Both the position numbers and the translations under genes were made by a program. Below the pieces are notes generated by a model, which was not told the DNA's origin, made no database searches, and saw only the letters and a list, made by a program, of their open reading frames with translations. 64,000 bases of DNA, taken from assembly GCA_029194535.1 (NCBI GenBank), contig JARFXR010000002.1, forward strand, positions 806,001 to 870,000. The letters are read 5' to 3'. The stretch's first letter is position 1. Each line of letters starts with the position of its first letter. Source of the stretch: Nitrospira sp. (GTDB taxonomy: Bacteria > Nitrospirota > Nitrospiria > Nitrospirales > Nitrospiraceae). This document shows positions 62,610 through 64,000 of this stretch, one piece after another.

Positions 62610-63428
62610 ATGGCACATTCCCCCAAGAAGCAGCCCTTCCCGCGACATGTCTTCGACGCTATGTCGAAATCCGAATGTCAGAACTTTATCGAAGTGCTTC
62701 ACTACACGACTCAGGCGCAGACTCCGGACGATGTCCGTGACGTCCTGCTCCGTTTTCAAGAATATTTTCCCTTCACGCGCACATTGGGAGGACTCGTCCG
62801 TCTCGGCACGGGTGGCACCTTTGCAGGGTTCGCCAATATTGTCAATGGGAGCTATCCGGACGAATGGCTGTACTTGTATTGGAAGAGCGGGTACGCCGAA
62901 ATCGACCCGGTCTTCACGTCGGCCTTACGCTCCCCCGGCACACAACATTGGCGCGCCACCTATCAGCACATGACCACGGAGAAACAACAGGAATTCATCG
63001 CGACCGCGAGGCAGTTCGGACTCGGCGATGGTATTACGACCGGCTCGGTCGATCAGGCCTGCGGATTGGCGACCTTCTGTTCGTTCGCCAGCGATCAGGC
63101 TCTCGATGCCGAGCGTCTGATTCCTCTCGTCGAGTATATGGGGTATCACATCCACATGGCCCTGATGCGCACGGCGCCGAAGAGTCTTCGAGAAACGGAT
63201 CGATGTGTCAAAGAACTCTCGCCGCGGGAAGTCACCATCCTCAATTGGATGAAAAACGGCAAGACGAACTGGGAAATCGGCAAAATTCTCGGCGTCAGTG
63301 AACGAACGGTCCGTTTCCACATCGAAGGGATCTTTGCCAAGTTGGAAGTCACCTCTCGATCACAGGCTGTTGCCACGGCCATCGAGCACGGTCTCCCCGC
63401 GCTTCACGGCCTTCCGACTGCCAGTTAA
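62610..63428 (+). CDS. LuxR-type quorum-sensing transcriptional regulator
   Basis: 272 aa. ATG 62610 follows GGAGG by five bases; an upstream in-frame ATG would add 13 residues. N-terminal autoinducer-binding-like domain (about residues 20-175) with the W, Y, D-P and W set in WLYLYWKSGYAEIDPVF and QHWRATYQ, and C-terminal LuxR HTH (about 200-265: LSPREVTILNWMKNGKTNWEIGKIL, ERTVRFHIEGIFAKL). Convergent with a LuxI homolog 31 bp away, so it is likely the cognate receptor for its acyl-homoserine lactone. Confidence 0.88.
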   Translation: MAHSPKKQPFPRHVFDAMSKSECQNFIEVLHYTTQAQTPDDVRDVLLRFQEYFPFTRTLGGLVRLGTGGTFAGFANIVNGSYPDEWLYLYWKSGYAEIDPVFTSALRSPGTQHWRATYQHMTTEKQQEFIATARQFGLGDGITTGSVDQACGLATFCSFASDQALDAERLIPLVEYMGYHIHMALMRTAPKSLRETDRCVKELSPREVTILNWMKNGKTNWEIGKILGVSERTVRFHIEGIFAKLEVTSRSQAVATAIEHGLPALHGLPTAS

Positions 63429-63459
63429 CCGCTGTTAAAACCGAGCGGCGTGCCTAGGT

Positions 63460-63999
63460 CTACGCCGCCAGAACCAATCGCCGCCCTCCCGCCAATTCCG
63501 CGTGAAGCCCATCCGTAGAATTCTCTGAGCTCAGGCTCGGCCGCGTCTCAGCGATGCCGCAGTCGGTGAGCCACCGCAACATGTCAGGGCGTTGCACCGC
63601 CGCCTGACATCGAAATTCATCCAGATCGAGCAACGCGCCGATCGACGACACTTCGGCGGGAGGCAAGGCGACAGGCGCTCCGATGGAACGGCAGGGCCAA
63701 CCCATTCGTTCCACGACCCGCAACAGCCTGTGCTCGACGACCATATAGGTGTAACGGACATCATGGGCCACACACCACTGATACATCCCCTTAAAGATCG
63801 TGCGCACCAGCTTCGCCGAAAGACCTCGGTCGGTAATATCCGGGTCGACGCTCAACCTGGTAATTTCCGCGGTATCCAGCTCTTTCCGTACTTCGTGTTG
63901 TCCCACGAGACAGGCGCTGAATTCGCTTTCCAGCATGAACGGCACCGGGGCCTGCGTCATCCGAACCAAGCCCAGAAGGGTCGAGTCGGCGGAAAACAC
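63460..63999 (-). CDS. LuxI-type acyl-homoserine-lactone synthase (5' end beyond window)
   Basis: At least 179 aa; the start is not in the window. Contains the LuxI core: the AEITRLSVDPDITDRGLSAKLVRTIFKGMYQWC region (E-x-S/T-R-L motif), then GWPCRSIGAPVAL, matching the GNAT-like fold that makes acyl-homoserine lactone signals from SAM and acyl-ACP or acyl-CoA. The expected upstream catalytic residues are probably outside the window. Paired with the convergent luxR gene. Confidence 0.82.
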   Translation of the reverse strand: MFSADSTLLGLVRMTQAPVPFMLESEFSACLVGQHEVRKELDTAEITRLSVDPDITDRGLSAKLVRTIFKGMYQWCVAHDVRYTYMVVEHRLLRVVERMGWPCRSIGAPVALPPAEVSSIGALLDLDEFRCQAAVQRPDMLRWLTDCGIAETRPSLSSENSTDGLHAELAGGRRLVLAA

Positions 64000-64000
64000 T

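Overview
The window is a GC-rich, densely coded bacterial chromosome segment with about 58 protein genes and no rRNA, tRNA or CRISPR array. Gene content points to the phylum Nitrospirota, most likely a Nitrospira-like organism. The evidence is a hopanoid-associated epimerase beside a CruF-like carotenoid gene, a complete nuoA-N complex I operon with fused nuoCD preceded by a MidA/NDUFAF7-type methyltransferase, a LuxR/LuxI pair, NikR, many TonB systems, and abundant intergenic short repeats. This assignment is inference from content, not a database result.

Layout. 0-3.5 kb: lipid/carotenoid genes, a c-type cytochrome, small envelope proteins. 3.7-6.8 kb: a GAF sensor kinase that lacks its phospho-acceptor histidine, a small exported protein, and a 3-methyladenine DNA glycosylase. 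7-10 kb: a NikR - DUF3842 - TonB-dependent receptor module, probably nickel uptake. 10.1-17.8 kb: an ECF sigma/cupin anti-sigma pair, divergent from genes for a truncated-hemoglobin lipoprotein, a small lipoprotein, a DUF4331 protein, TonB, a TPR protein and a HupE/UreJ permease. 18-25 kb (minus strand): HtrA protease, copper-type P-ATPase with two YHS domains, an ECF sigma with a Cys-rich tail, a DsbA-like thiol oxidoreductase, an Slp lipoprotein (plus strand) and a TPR protein. 25.6-31.8 kb (minus): a second TonB-linked cluster with receptor, TlpA-like protein, Asp-box propeller with a CxCC motif, TonB, and two related His/Cys small proteins; I read it as a possible metal (copper?) acquisition system. 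32-36 kb: secA, then vapBC enclosed by two structured repeats. 36.3-52.9 kb: midA and nuoABCDEFGHIJKLMN. 53-61 kb: YihY, a polytopic membrane protein, site-2 protease, polysaccharide deacetylase, GNAT, VOC protein, DapF-like protein lacking one catalytic cysteine, UvrC. 61-64 kb: FadL-type porin, LuxR, and a LuxI synthase cut by the window end.

The most unusual non-coding signals are: (i) two ~210-350 bp repeats that abut the stop codons of secA and vapC and share a three-helix fold with compensatory base changes; (ii) arrays of degenerate 7-bp repeats at many gene boundaries, some reaching into start codons; (iii) three ~65 bp palindromic REP-like elements docked at gene stop codons; (iv) a ~209 bp inverted-repeat element at 25.3 kb with a degraded copy inside the anti-sigma coding sequence. 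All functions are inferred by reading motifs and family resemblance; no search was run.
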